From: Lytechinus variegatus
Lineage: Eukaryota; Echinodermata; Echinoidea; Temnopleuroida; Toxopneustidae
Assembly: GCF_018143015.1 (NCBI RefSeq)
Contig: NC_054746.1
Span: 44,176,701-44,240,700, forward strand
Direction of reading: 5' to 3'
DNA: 64,000 bases
Shown here: piece after piece, positions 12,661-25,587 of the stretch
How the letters are laid out: every line of letters starts with the position of its first letter
Numbering within the stretch: the stretch's first letter is position 1
The notes under the pieces: model-generated
Told to the model about the DNA's origin: nothing
The model's database searches: none
The model's input: only the letters and a program-made list of their open reading frames with translations
Program-made: the position numbers and the translations under genes

Positions 12661-13544
12661 GATAAAAAAGCATATTTTCTCGCTTGGTCTATACTTTAGG
12701 AAATGATGTCATAGCCCTATGTAAGTTTGCAAACAATTATTCATGTTACATGTAACGAGATTGTATACCAATTCCCTTCCACACTGAGTGGGCCCCGAGG
12801 GTATAGACCCACTTTCCTCGAACTGCTTCTCACCAGCACCCTTTGTTCCATAAACCCTTGAAGATTCATTTATTGATTATATCAATCATTCTGATTGTTG
12901 AGGTATCATAGTCCAACGATCACAACATTTCACCTTTGATAGGGAGTATGTGTACTATATTTAGGCCTACACATTATAGTAAACGATACATTAATTATCA
13001 TATTGCTGTACAACGGTCTTAACGAATTCGACATTAGCGTTTGGAGAAGGAGCATTTACTACCGTTTATCACCCATACATTTCCATTGGTAAGAATAACA
13101 AATTAGTATTTTTTGTAAATCAATTTAAGTTGATGACGAAGATTTTAAATTGCTTCCAAAAAGACATAATATGAACTTTTACAAAACCTCACACGCTATC
13201 ACGTGCACATTTACACATGAATACAATCAACTTCTTCCAATTTATTGCAGGGATTTTTTTCACTGCATTGTCAGCTGTTTATGAACTACTTTTGTAGTAC
13301 TTATTTTTTTTTAAACCTATACCAATATAGACTATTGTCGAGGCCCTGGCGACTCGTCTTATTCCTTAACCCACTGCCGCTCGCCAGCCGACTAACATGA
13401 CTAACGCACTAGGCGAGGTATATATAAAGGCATCCCTCTCTTTGCTCGGGATCATGATCGACAAAGAAGAGCCTCCAGACCCTCGTTAAGAGGCTGATAC
13501 CATTTCAGCTTCCCACTGTGTCTCTATCATCTATACATCCGTCT
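12661..13544. other. Gene-free stretch
   Basis: No coding, RNA or strong repeat feature was recognised between the two DNA elements. Confidence 0.4.
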
Positions 13545-13552
13545 GCCTTATC

Positions 13553-14517
13553 CAGTGGCGTACTGTGGGTCACGGCATTGAGGGGCACCAAAAATTTTTT
13601 TTAGTCAGCGCGAGCTGAAAATATTTTATTTTCAGACCTAAAAAGGGACATTATAAGCATTTTTTTGTAATCCCCAAACAGGTTTTTTTAAGGGCTATAT
13701 TTTAGGAATCCATTAAGAGTATACATATCTCACCATAATCATCTAATGCGGGTGCCAAGCGCTAGCTGATTTTGTATACATCTAAATACATGAAGCAAAT
13801 GGAGTCATTATAATCATGATTTAATAACATACGCCTTTCACTAATCAAATATTGCGAGCGCGAAGCGCGAGCTGAAAATTTAGGAAATTCAGACTTGAAG
13901 AGGGGCATTTTCAGGCTTGTTTGTAGGAATTCACCAAGACCATATTTTATTAACCTAATCATGCGAGCGCGAGCTGATTATTTTTTTTTATATTCAGATC
14001 AGAAAAAGGGAAATTTTTAAGGACCGATTTTAGGAATTCATGAAGCGCAGATACATCTCACCAATCCACTAATGCGAACATAAGCATAGACAGGAAATGT
14101 TTTATATTAAGACCTTAAAATGGGGCAATCACTTTAAGAAGTCATGAAAAAGAAGCATATGTCAGTGTATAAAACAATAACAACTCGGAGTGCGAGGAAA
14201 TATATTTGGTTTATATTGACTTGAAAACGTGAGGATTTAGTACAACAAGATTATCTCGTTAAACAGACAATTCGAGCACCAGGAACAATGAAGACATAGG
14301 CCTTGAGCAAATTATGGTTCATAAAGTTATTAAAGAAAATGTTTCGTATGTAATAAAATAACAAAATTATAATACAACATTATAACGAACAATAACTTCT
14401 CCTTTTCCCAATACTTTTCTCTTCCTTTCTCCCTCTTTTTCTCCTTTCCTCCGTTTTTTTTTGGCCAGCCGATGGGGGGGGGACGTGCCCCCCATGCCCC
14501 CCGTAGTTACGCCACTG
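13553..14517. mobile_element. hAT-like non-autonomous DNA transposon
   Basis: The ends are CAGTGGCGTACT and, inverted, AGTTACGCCACTG. Flanking octamers GCCTTATC (13545-13552) and GCCCTATC (14518-14525) match at 7 of 8 positions, as expected for the 8-bp target duplication of hAT elements. The interior holds about four diverged units of roughly 100 bp containing GCGAGCGCGAGCTGAAAAT followed by a TTCAGAC(C/T)T-like block. No transposase reading frame was found, so it is a MITE-like derivative of 965 bp. Confidence 0.8.
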
Positions 14518-14714
14518 GCCCTATCCTATTTTTTTCCTTTAACCTTTTCTCTCGCCAACATGCCAGACCAGTTGTCTCTCAATAACTTGATCCATGCATT
14601 TTTATGATAATCATTAGTATTATTGTCATTGTTATGATAATCATTATTGAATACCAAGAATGCATATAGCATTTCCATTTAATGAAGGATAAAAGAGCAC
14701 TGTTTCTCTCGGAC

Positions 14715-14810
14715 ATAGGTGCCTTGGCCGGGGATCGAACCCCCGACATAGAGATTCTTGGCTGATGCAAAAATCAAGACCGTAGTCATTGAGCTTCGTG
14801 TAAGGTGATT
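14715..14810 (-). repeat. tRNA-derived SINE fragment, antisense
   Basis: The minus strand contains a clean B box/T arm (GGGGGTTCGATCCCCGGCC). About 45 nt before it is a weak A-box-like AAGCTCAATGACTACGG. Box spacing is near that of a tRNA, but the acceptor and anticodon stems do not fold cleanly, so it is a SINE remnant. Confidence 0.55.
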
Positions 14811-15437
14811 GACCTACGCATAAATTTGTACCTCATTCTCACTAGTCACTGGCCTTTCGTAGTTGATCACAAACCTTTTTAGGCCGTCAATAATTTCATT
14901 TTCAATCACAACGTATGCCACGACTGATCTCAAGATCTGACACGATTACTCCACGATTAGACCACGGTTTCAATCGTGGCGCGAGTCGTGACAGCGGGAA
15001 CTGGGTGTTTCAATCATGTTGCAATAATGAAGAAAAGCTGAGGCCTATGCGAGATTGTCAAAAGGTTACCATCTATGTGGAGGTTGCCGCTTTATCTTTA
15101 CTGGAAAGGTAAACGATGAGTTTGAAGAAGCGAGACTACAATAGGTGATTCGCCGTCATAGTCCGTAGTTTTGCCGCATCAGACATATTGCTTAGGTTTC
15201 ATGTAATCATCATGCTCGTGAAAGCAAAGGAAGTAGCTGCAGCCTCCTCCTAGATGATAGACTAGATTACAGGCTAGTGTTGCCTTACAAGTTGTGCTGA
15301 AATTAAGATGTATTACTTGACCTTTTCACTGCTCTCAGCCAAGTGCAGTGTGCATGGTGACTGCATCCCGGTATTTCTATTCCATCCTTCATTATTTTAT
15401 TCAATTCATCATCACTTTGTAGCCAAGTTAATTCGGT

Positions 15438-18400
15438 ATGCCTGTCACTAAAGAAGAATACGGTCACACTGCAAACAATCAACGGGTAGAACAGTATACA
15501 TTGAGCAATGTGAACGGACTGGTTGCCAAGATCATCAACTATGGTGCTGCTATAACCGAGCTTTGGATACCTGATAAGAATGGAAAGATAGATGACGTCG
15601 CCTTGGGCTGGCCTGACATCAAAGGTATATATAGTACATGAACTTTCTCTTGTTCAAAATATCCCTCAAATAATTTTCCATGTTAAATGGATTTCTGGGG
15701 AGAAAATTCGTTTAGGTTTGCTCTTTGACGGAAACATCGAGAATACCTCTGGGTTTTAATCTTGCACCCAAGTGAAATAGGGTGCAAAATGTCACATTTG
15801 CTCTACGGTGGTCTTACGGCGAGTCGAAAACAGCAGTTTTAACATTTTTTGTCCAACTACATATACATGATATAGGAGGTGGTTTGAAATGAAATTAATA
15901 AAACGGCTGTTTTCTACTCGCCGTACGACCGCCGTAGAGCAAATGTGACCAAGGTATTAGGGCGGTGTATGATATTTCACGTAAAAGTGGATTCAAATTT
16001 GAATTTTCTTATAATGCGTTCATCTCTATATGCCCTTTTTACATGCTGTATTATACCGCACAATATAACTGCACCATGCAAGTTGCATAAATGACCTGCA
16101 CATCAAGTCAGTTTCCGACAGTTACTATAGTAACCATTTCCTGTAATCCTTAGCCAATTAAAACCAAGGAAAAATAATGTTTAAAGTACATTCCCATGAA
16201 AAAAATACCTATCATCTACTTTCCCCCTGTTAATTACCATTTCAGAGCACTTTTTGCTTTGGGGCTTCAGATGGCAAAGTACATTTTACTAACTCTTCAC
16301 TATATCCTATAGACATGATAGAGTTACCTAAGGGCTACCAGGTGTCTTGAAAAAACTTGATAATCTGTGCTCCTTCACATCTCAATGTCACAATGGTATA
16401 ATAATCTCTTCTCTTTTTTAACAGAAAATTAATGAGTTGGCGTTATGAAGTTAAATAAGTTAGAGTTATGAAGTAAAAGACACTTGGTTTAAGCTCAAGT
16501 AGTGCTGAAATTCAAAATCATTCTGAATATGGCATTAGTCCATTACGACCGCCTGTATAGCTTCCTACCCAGGCAAATGTTTTTACATAATTTTACTTGT
16601 GGAATAAAGAAAAGGATTTTTTTAATCCATTTTTGTTCAATATTCTGTCTTTGGCTTATTATTTTGAAGACATTCAATTCAATCGAAATAAACAGTTATT
16701 TTCTTCCTTGTCATGAATTTCTACATTATTTATTAGATTACATTATTGATATAATTATAAATGCACAAAATGTGAGAACTTTGATGGTTCGGGGATATAT
16801 ACGTCTACGCGTATTACAAGGGCGAAAATCTAAATAAAACACTAAAAAAAATAATTTGTATATTCACTCATTCATTGAACCGCTTTGTTGCCTAAATAAC
16901 TCTTTCTTCATCAGGATATGAGAGCAATTCCCCTTATTTCGGTGTTATCGTTGGTCGTGTTGCAAACCGGATAGCTAATGGACAGTTCTCCTTGGGTGGT
17001 GTTGCTTATCAGCTAGAGATTAATAATGGACCAAACCATATCCATGGAGGTGTAAGCAGTTTCTCACATGTAAGCACAATCAGACAAATAATTAATTTGA
17101 TACACCAATTATGTTGATTAAATTTTACCTTGCACATATTAAACTCCAGAAATCCTATTACTTAAAGTTCTGCTTAAGCATCTATCGAACTATGCTTATA
17201 ATTACATACGAACATTGGCATAGTAATGAAAGTTTGGGGATCAGGGGAGCGCATAAAGGGACTTGTCGGACGTTATCCACCAAGTCCTGTTTTATCCGAC
17301 AGTTCCTATAGTAAAAGTGCTTCTCAACCAATCAGAATCCAGGAAAAATGTCAGATCTGACAACTTGTCGGACAAAATATTGATGAAACGCCCCCCCCCC
17401 CCGGTTTTAAGAGTATTTCACATTTTCTACTACCACAATGATCAGCACCTTCCGTACTATTTGATAGTTACATTTTTAAAAGAATATGTACGTGGAGCAA
17501 AAATGAGCGAGCCTTCAACCAATTAGACACTTTAAAATCAGTGGTTGACATTCTGCATGAACGATTGTAATGAAAAATACATGGGGAAATACACGTATAT
17601 TCATCAAGAAGATTATTCGATGAAAATGATGAAGATGGAAAAATGAATAATATAAGAAGTGCGATTATGACCTAGAGGGACTGCTTGAATATCGATTACT
17701 CACAATAATTTAATGGTAGTAGAAAATGTGAAATATCATCAAAATCAGACTCCCCCCCCAAAAAAAAAAAAACCAACACGGAGAAGTGCAGTCCCTTCCA
17801 TGTAGAGTATAGGCATAAAGGGGAGAATGCTCCTAACCTGGGGACGGAGGGGAGGGGGGGGGAGGTGGAACAACATTTTTATCTTTTTTTTCTCTCTGAT
17901 CATGTCATGTATTTTGTTAATATTTCATTTTGTAATTGCTGAAACGCATTAGTATTAATTTCTAGTATTTTTTAAGTTTGGTGTATAAGTTGTATAATTA
18001 TATTGTAATGGATTTATTATATAATTTATAATTATGTTTCAAATAGTTTGTACAAATTGTTTATAGAATCTGATTGTGTATTTTGATTTGAGAGAATATA
18101 ATAAAACATCCTTAAAAAAAAAATTAAAGGGAAGTAATACTTATGCGAATACTCATCTTAATGTATAATTCATCATTATCATTTTTTTCCTTCCGCTCTG
18201 TAAAGCGAGTTTGGGATGGTCGCATCAATGGAAATGGTGTATCTTTCAGCTGCACAAGCCCCGATGGTGAAAATAGTTATCCAGGCGAAGTAACTATCAC
18301 CATCAATTATCAACTCACAAACGATAATAAAGTAATCATGTCGTACGCTGCCAAGACAACAAAAGCCACGCCCATCAATCTCACCAACCATTCCTACTTC

Positions 18401-21400
18401 AACCTTGGGGGTCACGTGAGTATGAATTATTTATATATTTTATTGCTGGAATTGAAAGATGTATGCTTGAATGTCTTGAAAATACAGAAACTATCTTTGT
18501 TTTTGTCTGCATTCGATTTTTAGGTGAAATACGGGTAATATCCTACAACCCGTTATCAGAAATGTAATCCACTAGTTGTAAGGATTAGTAAGAGTTTTTA
18601 ACAATGACACAAAGATGTATAAAATTCTGGAACATTGCGATATGATTTTGATCATAATTGTTACATCAAAATTATATCATGATTGTGACTAGATCTATTC
18701 TGATTTTCTTGTATCGCTTTTCAACGATTATTTTTTTATCATCGTCACCATGTGCAACATCACCACCAGCATCATGGGCTTTATTATTCATGTTTTCTTA
18801 GTTCATTAAGTCATTCATTTTGAAAATATAATCAATATATTTCAAGAGACATGCTGAAATACATATGTGCGATAATGATGACGTGATGTGTCTTTGAATA
18901 CGATTACGACATCGCTGGTCATTGGCTTCCATATTACTTGATCGATCGTTTGCAGTTGTTCGTTACACTATATATTTTGTAAGAAATCGCAACGCTTGCA
19001 ACTATTCGCACAATCAATTGTCACAACCCTTTTATTTCTTGCCCACGTCATCCATACCCATTACTTTCATATATGATGAACATGATTGATGGATAGCATT
19101 CTCGCCTCTATAAAGATAAATTATAAATAATTATTATAAATAAAATATTATTTTTCTCCCCACTAAAATAAAAGGATTCTGGCAGTGTCCTCGATCATAT
19201 AGTTGAGATTGATTCTGATAAATACACACCCATGGACATGGAGACTTCTATACCAACAGGTTTGTTGTTCATAAAAAAAAACACTTTGCAATACACAACT
19301 CAAGAAATGCATACTTTGCAATACACAACTCAAGAAATGCATCTAAGCAAGCAGTGGCTCATTCTAATTTTAATAGTGATGACTTTAATGTCAAGAAATG
19401 ACGAGGTTTACCTAGATTTAGTAGATTACTCTTAAATCGATCGGTTTATTTTCGTCATATTTTAATTATAATTATTCAGACTTACGACGATCGTTATTAT
19501 GAATGATTATAAGTTGTATAGTTATCATTATTATTGTTGTTATTATTGTTGTTGACATTATTATTTTTATTACTATTCTTTATTATTATCATCATTCGTA
19601 TTAGTAGTAGTAGTAGTAGCTTTGCTGCCCAGATTTGATTAGTTTAATTAAATAGTGTCATCATCAAGACGATGCACGATCAAAAACAAAACAACAAAAC
19701 ATCCTAGGCCTATGATTAGTTTTCTGTTGTTAATTGTTGCAATCAGGTGAGATCAGTTGTGTTGATAATACGGTTTTTGACCTGCGAAGTCCAACCAGAC
19801 TTGAGGATAAAATCAATGATGTACCAGGACTAGGATATGACCATAACTTCTGTGTGAAATCTTCAGAAAGACCTTGTGCCACGTAAGTACAACCAAAATC
19901 AAACATTGACTAATATTTGATATTACGAATATGGGTGTTTAAATGCTTATTTGTTTAATCTTTGGTTTTATAATTTTTCCACTGCCTAAACTTAATTAAG
20001 TATACTCTAAAAGCCAATCGAATCACACGCTTAACGGAAGCTATCATTGATGATGACCAAGTTACCACCATTGCATGACAAATGGGGGGGGGGGGGGCGG
20101 CTGTCATGAAAAAAAAAGTATGTGGTAGATTCGGGGTCTTGAAGACTCCCCCAACCCCTGCGGTGAAAATGTTATCATTATCATATGTGTCATCGTACTC
20201 TCTTTATACATGTAGATTGAAAATTAACCACGCGACTGTATACTCTAATTGTAACCAATCCAAAATTCTGTTGTTATTTTCTTATTTGTATGTTTTAGAT
20301 TTTTAATCTAATTAAAAATGACAATTTAAACTACAGTTCTTTTTATACTTAGAGACATTCTCCCAATTCTATTTTCTTATACTAGAATAGGGCTACAGAT
20401 ATTATTTTCCCGTCTAAACTCGATCCACACTCGATGGCATATCTTTACAGAGTAACTCACAAGGAAAGTGGTCGCAAGATGAAGGTTTATACGACCAAAC
20501 CTGGTATTCAATTCTACACGGCAAACTACCTGAATGATTCTACCATTGGAAAGCATGAGGCGGTCTATCCTAAACACAGCGCTCTCTGTCTGGAATCTCA
20601 ATTTTATCCAAATTCAGTGAACCAGGTTTGAACTTTACTTATAGCTCAGTCATATTTCCCATACGACGCCTACGGCGAGTCGAAAATAGCAGTATTATTC
20701 ATTTATATTCAAACCACCAACATGTAGCTGATACAAACCGCATACATTCGTAATTCCGAAGCTTCGTTATTCCGAAGGTTCGGATATTTCGAAGGTTCGT
20801 TATTCCGAAGGTTCGTAATTCCGAAGGTTCGTTAGTCCGAAAACAAAGTGAGGTTCGTTAATCCGAAAAAGAAACTAGGTTCGTTAGTCCGAAAACTAAA
20901 TGATTAACTAACCTTATTTCGTTTTCGGACTAACGAACCTTCGGAACATCGAACCTTATTTCGTTTTCGGATTAACGAACATCGAGGTATAGGCAATTTA
21001 CGTGTTTCGGAATTACGAACCTTCAGAAATTATGAAGTGTAACCAATACAATGTTTAAACGGCTATTGCCGACTCACCGTGAGGCTGCCATGGCGCGCCG
21101 TAGGGGAAATGTGACTGCGTCATTATGGTTCTTCCACTTGTCATCTGATAATATCCTCTGTGATAAACACGTATGTGCGATTAATTGAGTTTATGACTTT
21201 ATTTCAATGTCAACTGAAGTATCTAAATGTTGACAGGATTTGGCAAGCAATGAATCCCCAAGTTTAACACTATCCGATGAACATTTTTAGACATAGTTAC
21301 ATATTTTAGTATGCTTCCGTGAGACTTAAAAAGGCAGGACTGCTAGGTGGCAGAGGGTGACAATATCTTTAAACTCTGATAATCTGTAAATATAAGATAG

Positions 21401-21685
21401 ATGGGCAATGTTTCATTTTTGTGCAAATGTAAGGCATTTTAATTCCTTATCGAACAAATTGATGATTTTTTATAAACCCTATTCCATTGCTGATGTGTGA
21501 TATATCTTCTATTCCATTCTGTCCTATCATCCTTCCTTCAGTGCACATGAATATCAGATATCATATTTTGAGTGAATATTATTAATCATTTTCCCTCCTT
21601 TTTTCAGCCCAACTTTCCAAGTTGCATCTTACATCCTGGGGACACATATAAACATGAAACTACCTATGCCTTTTCTTGGAACTAG
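15438..21685 (+). CDS. galm: Galactose mutarotase (aldose 1-epimerase), seven coding exons
   Basis: Interconverts alpha- and beta-D-galactose/glucose, the entry step of the Leloir pathway; cytosolic. Coding exons: 15438-15624, 16915-17069, 18206-18415, 19175-19259, 19747-19882, 20451-20625, 21608-21685. All introns are GT-AG and phases agree, giving 341 aa against 342 in human. Family landmarks: YFGVIVGRVANRI (residues 70-82), NHIHGGV with catalytic-site His106, NLTNHSYFNLGGH with His176, YDHNFC, YTTKPGIQFYTANYL, and CLESQ with the catalytic base Glu306. The start has a plausible family N-terminus; a splice acceptor (TTTGTAG, 15415-15421) lies 16 nt before it, so a 5' UTR exon further upstream is possible. 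AATAAA occurs at 22206-22211. Introns 1, 2 and 6 carry MITEs. Very secure from colinearity with human GALM. Confidence 0.96.
15791..15949. mobile_element. MITE in galm intron 1 (GTCACATTTGCTC family)
   Basis: A 159-bp element with about 45-bp terminal inverted repeats: GTCACATTTGCTCTACGGTG at the left and the complementary CGCCGTAGAGCAAATGTGAC at the right. Inside these are matching GGCGAGTCGAAAACAGC / GCTGTTTTCTACTCGCC blocks. Non-coding. A second copy sits in galm intron 6. Confidence 0.85.
17244..17402. mobile_element. MITE in galm intron 2 (GGGGAGCG...CGCTCCCC family)
   Basis: Matches the reverse complement of the element at 26355-26502 almost throughout. Shared blocks are AAGTCCTGTTTTATCCGA, CCAATCAGAAT, TGTCAGATCTGACAACTTG and TGATGAAACG. 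The right end has become a poly-C tract. Non-coding, about 159 bp. Confidence 0.8.
17415..17734. repeat. Perfect 21-bp inverted repeat pair
   Basis: The 21-mer at 17415-17435 (starting ATTTCACATTTTCTACTACC) is exactly reverse-complemented at 17714-17734. Poly-C runs lie just outside both arms. It is probably the end pair of a short DNA element next to the MITE at 17244-17402. Confidence 0.65.
19283..19342. repeat. Tandem duplication, 30 bp x 2, at an intron start
   Basis: Two identical 30-bp units starting ACTTTGCAATACACAACTCA stand 23 bp after the splice donor of galm coding exon 4. Identity suggests a recent slippage or duplication event. Confidence 0.9.
20650..21114. mobile_element. Second GTCACATTTGCTC-type MITE in galm intron 6, with insertion
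   Basis: The left end (CATATTTCCCATACGACGCC, then TACGGCGAGTCGAAAATAGC) and right end (CCGTAGGGGAAATGTGAC) are inverted and resemble the ends of the 15791-15949 element, including the GAGTCGAAAA(C/T)AGC block. The centre is interrupted by the TTCCGAAGGTTCG repeat at about 20747-21037, so the copy predates that insertion. Confidence 0.7.
20747..21037. repeat. TTCCGAAGGTTCG subrepeat element with inverted halves
   Basis: The left half repeats GGTTCGTTATTCCGAA-type units; the right half holds the complement (TTCGGACTAACGAACCTTCGG and similar). The whole can fold into a long imperfect hairpin. It is a non-coding foldback element inserted inside a MITE in galm intron 6. Confidence 0.75.
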
Positions 21686-22916
21686 AAGAACACAGCTTAA
21701 ATAATAGGATCTTACAACATCATTTCTGTATAACTTTAAGCCTACTTCCAAGGTATGATTACTGAAGAGCCTACTATAAATAATTTCATTTATATATTTC
21801 TCAATTTTGTTAATTCAGAAATATTTTACACCTGCATGAAAGATACTAAATATCTGCAATAATTTTTGGGGGCTGAAAGGAGTATTTTATTATGAAAAGC
21901 GGTATCTTAAATCTACCTCATCTGATTACAGACTTTACTTGTTTAGCAATATAAATATGGGGAAAAACATTATTCCATAATTTGAATATTAATTTTGACA
22001 TTTTGAGAATCATTGACAGAAAAGGGGTGGTTGTGCCAGTAAATACTGAATTGGAATTTTATGAAAATAATGTAGATGGATCTATGAATCTGCTCCATAA
22101 ACATGGATAAGGTAACACTTTGAATGATTGGGTTTTATTCCGAAAAATTTGAATAGCAACAGCACCTGTTTGAAGGTGGTATATTTACAGGATATGAAAA
22201 ATTTAAATAAATCGAAAATTAAAAAAGTAGATTAACTAGAGTACAGTAGCTGATGGAATATCAAAGGAACAGAATAAATGAATTAATCAATAAATACAAA
22301 CAAGAACCAATATGATGTAAATATAATGGAATAAATTGTATTTCAATCAAAGAATAGATTTATAACATATGTACACATATATTCTCAGGTAAAACCTATG
22401 ATTTCAGATTTGATAACACAATAAAATAACGATTAGAATATGACATGAAACTTCCAGTCATTGGAGGTAAAGATTATTTACTCTCCATTGTCCGCTAAAA
22501 ATTTAAGATCTCTGTAGAATTCTGTCATACAAATCACCAGTTTGGCACTGAATTTACAAACAAGTAGTAATTAACTTGTATTAATTAAGTTTCAAGTTTC
22601 AAAACTGGAATTTTAAACTGATCATAACTAATTTCAAGTGATATTGAAATTCAAAATGTATATGTATATCTAAGGAATTGAGATACATTTTGAATTGAAT
22701 ACTGTTAGAATATAAGTTATGACAACACTGACAAATGGAATGATGATTGCTATACACAGAATCCATTTAGAATATAATTCTTACGAAATTCAGAAAAAAT
22801 TCTGAAAAACTGTTAGCTAAGGGAATAAAACAAACAAATTGAAACATGCGTGTGCTTTCTTTGATTGTTTGATCTCAAAATGTGTCATGTTGTTATATTC
22901 ATATTGATTTATTTTC
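21686..22916. other. galm 3' UTR and convergent intergenic zone
   Basis: AT-rich sequence after the galm stop, with AATAAA-type hexamers at about 22206 and 22272. No further gene is recognisable. The boundary with the hhat 3' UTR cannot be set from sequence alone. Confidence 0.4.
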
Positions 22917-22920
22917 TTAA

Positions 22921-23507
22921 AGGAGAATGAAACCTTGGGAACAAGATAGCGTGTGTGAAAAAAGAAAAATCAAAGAAACAGATCAATGAAATTTGAGAAA
23001 AATCTGACAAATAATGAGAAAGTTATGAGCATTTGAATATTGCGATCACTAATGCTATGAAGATCCTCAAATTGGCAATGCGACAAAGATGTGTGATGTC
23101 ACTTGTGAACAACTCTCCCCATTACTTTAGTATATATTTCACTTAAATTGCCTCTTTTATCACATCTATCAGTAGACCATGTGTTCTTTCTATAGGAGGG
23201 CATTTAATACAGATTTTTAAAGTATACATCATGGACAAAGAGTTTGTATCACCACAAGAAAAAGCAGAAAGAGACATTTTGAGGGTATTTTATAGTCCAT
23301 CAAAGATAAAGTTGTTCACATGTGACATCACACATCCTTGTCGCATTGCCAATTTGAGGATTCTCCATAGCATTAGTGATTGCAATATTCAAACGCTCAT
23401 AACTTTCTCATTATTTGTCCTATTTTTCTCAAGCTCTCTTTGTTCTTATTCTTTGATTTTTTTCTGTTTCGACACAACCCTACTATTTCCGAAGGTTTAA
23501 CTCCCCT
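22921..23507. mobile_element. Palindromic MITE with TTAA target sites
   Basis: TTAA flanks both ends (22917-22920 and 23508-23511). The terminal inverted repeats are about 200 bp each: AGGAGAATGAAACC at the left, GGTTTAACTCCCCT at the right. Long complementary blocks follow (for example AAATGAGGATCTTC-like strings and CATTGCCAATTTGAGG), so most of the element can form a hairpin. A frame at 23231-23500 is a by-product. A TTAA target is typical of piggyBac-type elements; assignment is inferred and no transposase is present. Confidence 0.78.
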
Positions 23508-23511
23508 TTAA

Positions 23512-25587
23512 ATTGCTGTTTAATTATGATTAAGAACACATCAATAAACTCAAGCACTGTAACATAAAGGTTAACAATTAATTATGGGGCTGAATTCTAT
23601 GATTGATTGCATTGATGTAGTATGTATTGTCAATCATAAACTTTAGCCCCATGATCAATAGCTAAGCTTTATATCCACTTATCATGAGGTAAAGTAACAA
23701 ATTCAAAGCAATAAAATCCATGTAAATTGTCAAACATATATCAAGTACTGCAATTGTGAAAAATAAAAAATGCATCTATTTATATACATGTAGCTGTCCA
23801 AGTTTTCAGATGTTTAATGTTGATTATTTACATTATGAGATGAACAAATAAATTCAAACTTCACATATAATTTGGCAAAAATTCTTTTGGCAAAAAGTCT
23901 CTCATCATTGGATATTAATGATCAAATGTGTAATCAATTATCATTTGCATTACCAATGTTGCATTAGTGCATTTATCCTTAAATTAATTCTTACTACAAA
24001 TTCTAAATTTCACTGTAAGTACATCATACTTATTTCAAGTTTTGCAATGAAAGATGACCTTAATATATTTTTGGTATGTGAATTAATATAAAATGTGAAA
24101 GCAGCATTTACAGAATTGGTTTCAGCATATTGAAAAAACTGAATATGCCAATCATCACTTGGCAACATATGATGCAAAAATCCTAAAAGAGCTATGATTG
24201 CCCTGCAACATTCCAAGTCAAGAAATAATATACAATCACACACAAGTATGACAATAATTTTCAATAAATATGTAAAATGATTCATGAATTGCAAGGTCAA
24301 TATAATACCATAATTTTTGCACAGCACTAAATACAAATGCTGAACATATTTCAAGTATTCATGCAAGAGCTTCCAATGGAAGTAATTGATTACCATATAA
24401 AATATCCTAAACTTAATTGAGAAACTGGCTGTTAGAATTTATCATCAAATAAATTACAAAAGCACATATCTACAAATAAGACACCTTGTATTATTATGAA
24501 AGACAAGTGAAAATAATATTTTGATTGAATATGTGAACTATGTTAATCAATCTTCAGCCAAGTAATGTGTGCTTGAAATTTCTATAGTACAGGAATACTT
24601 ATTAGATCATCATCATTTTTACCATGTTGACAGCCATTTAATGGCTTCAGGTCCAGTTTGGACAGCTGGTGTTGCTGTTGGATTAATTTTACACCACCCA
24701 TAGCACAGAATCTGACTAAAAGAGGTGCTTGGACTGGCCAAAATAGTTATTGAGCTATCAATAAAGAGACTTTCTGTAAACCTACTTTGGAGCTTGGTTA
24801 GTGTGCCTAATTCATGCCCCTGACAACAAGAACAACCCCCACACTGAACTTGAAATCACAAACAGTACATCCAAGTTCATAACAAATTTACATAGATATT
24901 TGGGTTCATACAAGTAGGTAACAAAGCAAACTGTGTGAAAGTATTGGACTAATAATCCAAAGGAAAAAATATTTTGAAGTGACGTTAAAGCACTTTGGTC
25001 ATCTGAAATTCTTTGGCAAGAGGCTGAAATTGATTAGAAAAGGCCCATTATACTGTATAAAACTTTATATGGACGGCATATGACTTTGAAATCTAAGGTT
25101 GAAATGAGATTACAGTAAATGACTGCATTTATGAAAGCATTTGTTTGGGTTCATTCACAAGACACCTTCATATGGCAGGTCCAAAACTTTTGCTCATGCT
25201 CAGAAACTTAGAGGTATGATTCAAGGTGAAAAAAATCAAACATTTGAAGTGTATTTTGCAATGCATATGCATCCGAAGTACTAAGGTAGTTTCATACAAA
25301 GTAGTTGTACTATATTTCAAAAGAGTATTTGAAATATTCTTATTGGATGAACGGAAAAAGGAAATAGTGTCTCCAAAACTCCTTCAACTCGAAACCTCAG
25401 TCAGTTTTTGTTGGTATGTCAGTCAGCAGGGACAAAATCTTAGGTAGTGTTACAAAGTTACAATTTATGCTAAAATATTGCCACAAATTTGAAGAAATCT
25501 TCCTCTGAGTTGCTTCTCCTTCAAAACAAGTTACAAATGACACATAGCAGGAGCTCAATACAGAGAGATGTTGAATTTAAAAACGTC
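23512..25587. other. Probable hhat 3' UTR and flank
   Basis: AT-rich sequence downstream (minus strand) of the hhat stop. The 128-codon minus-strand frame at 24010-24396 has a hydrophobic, low-complexity translation with no family resemblance, so I do not call it a gene. No splice-site-bounded coding exon was recognised. Confidence 0.4.

Noticed and set aside
24010-24396. 128-codon minus-strand frame as a small gene
   Set aside because: Hydrophobic, AT-driven composition, no homology and no splice or start context; lies in the likely hhat 3' UTR.
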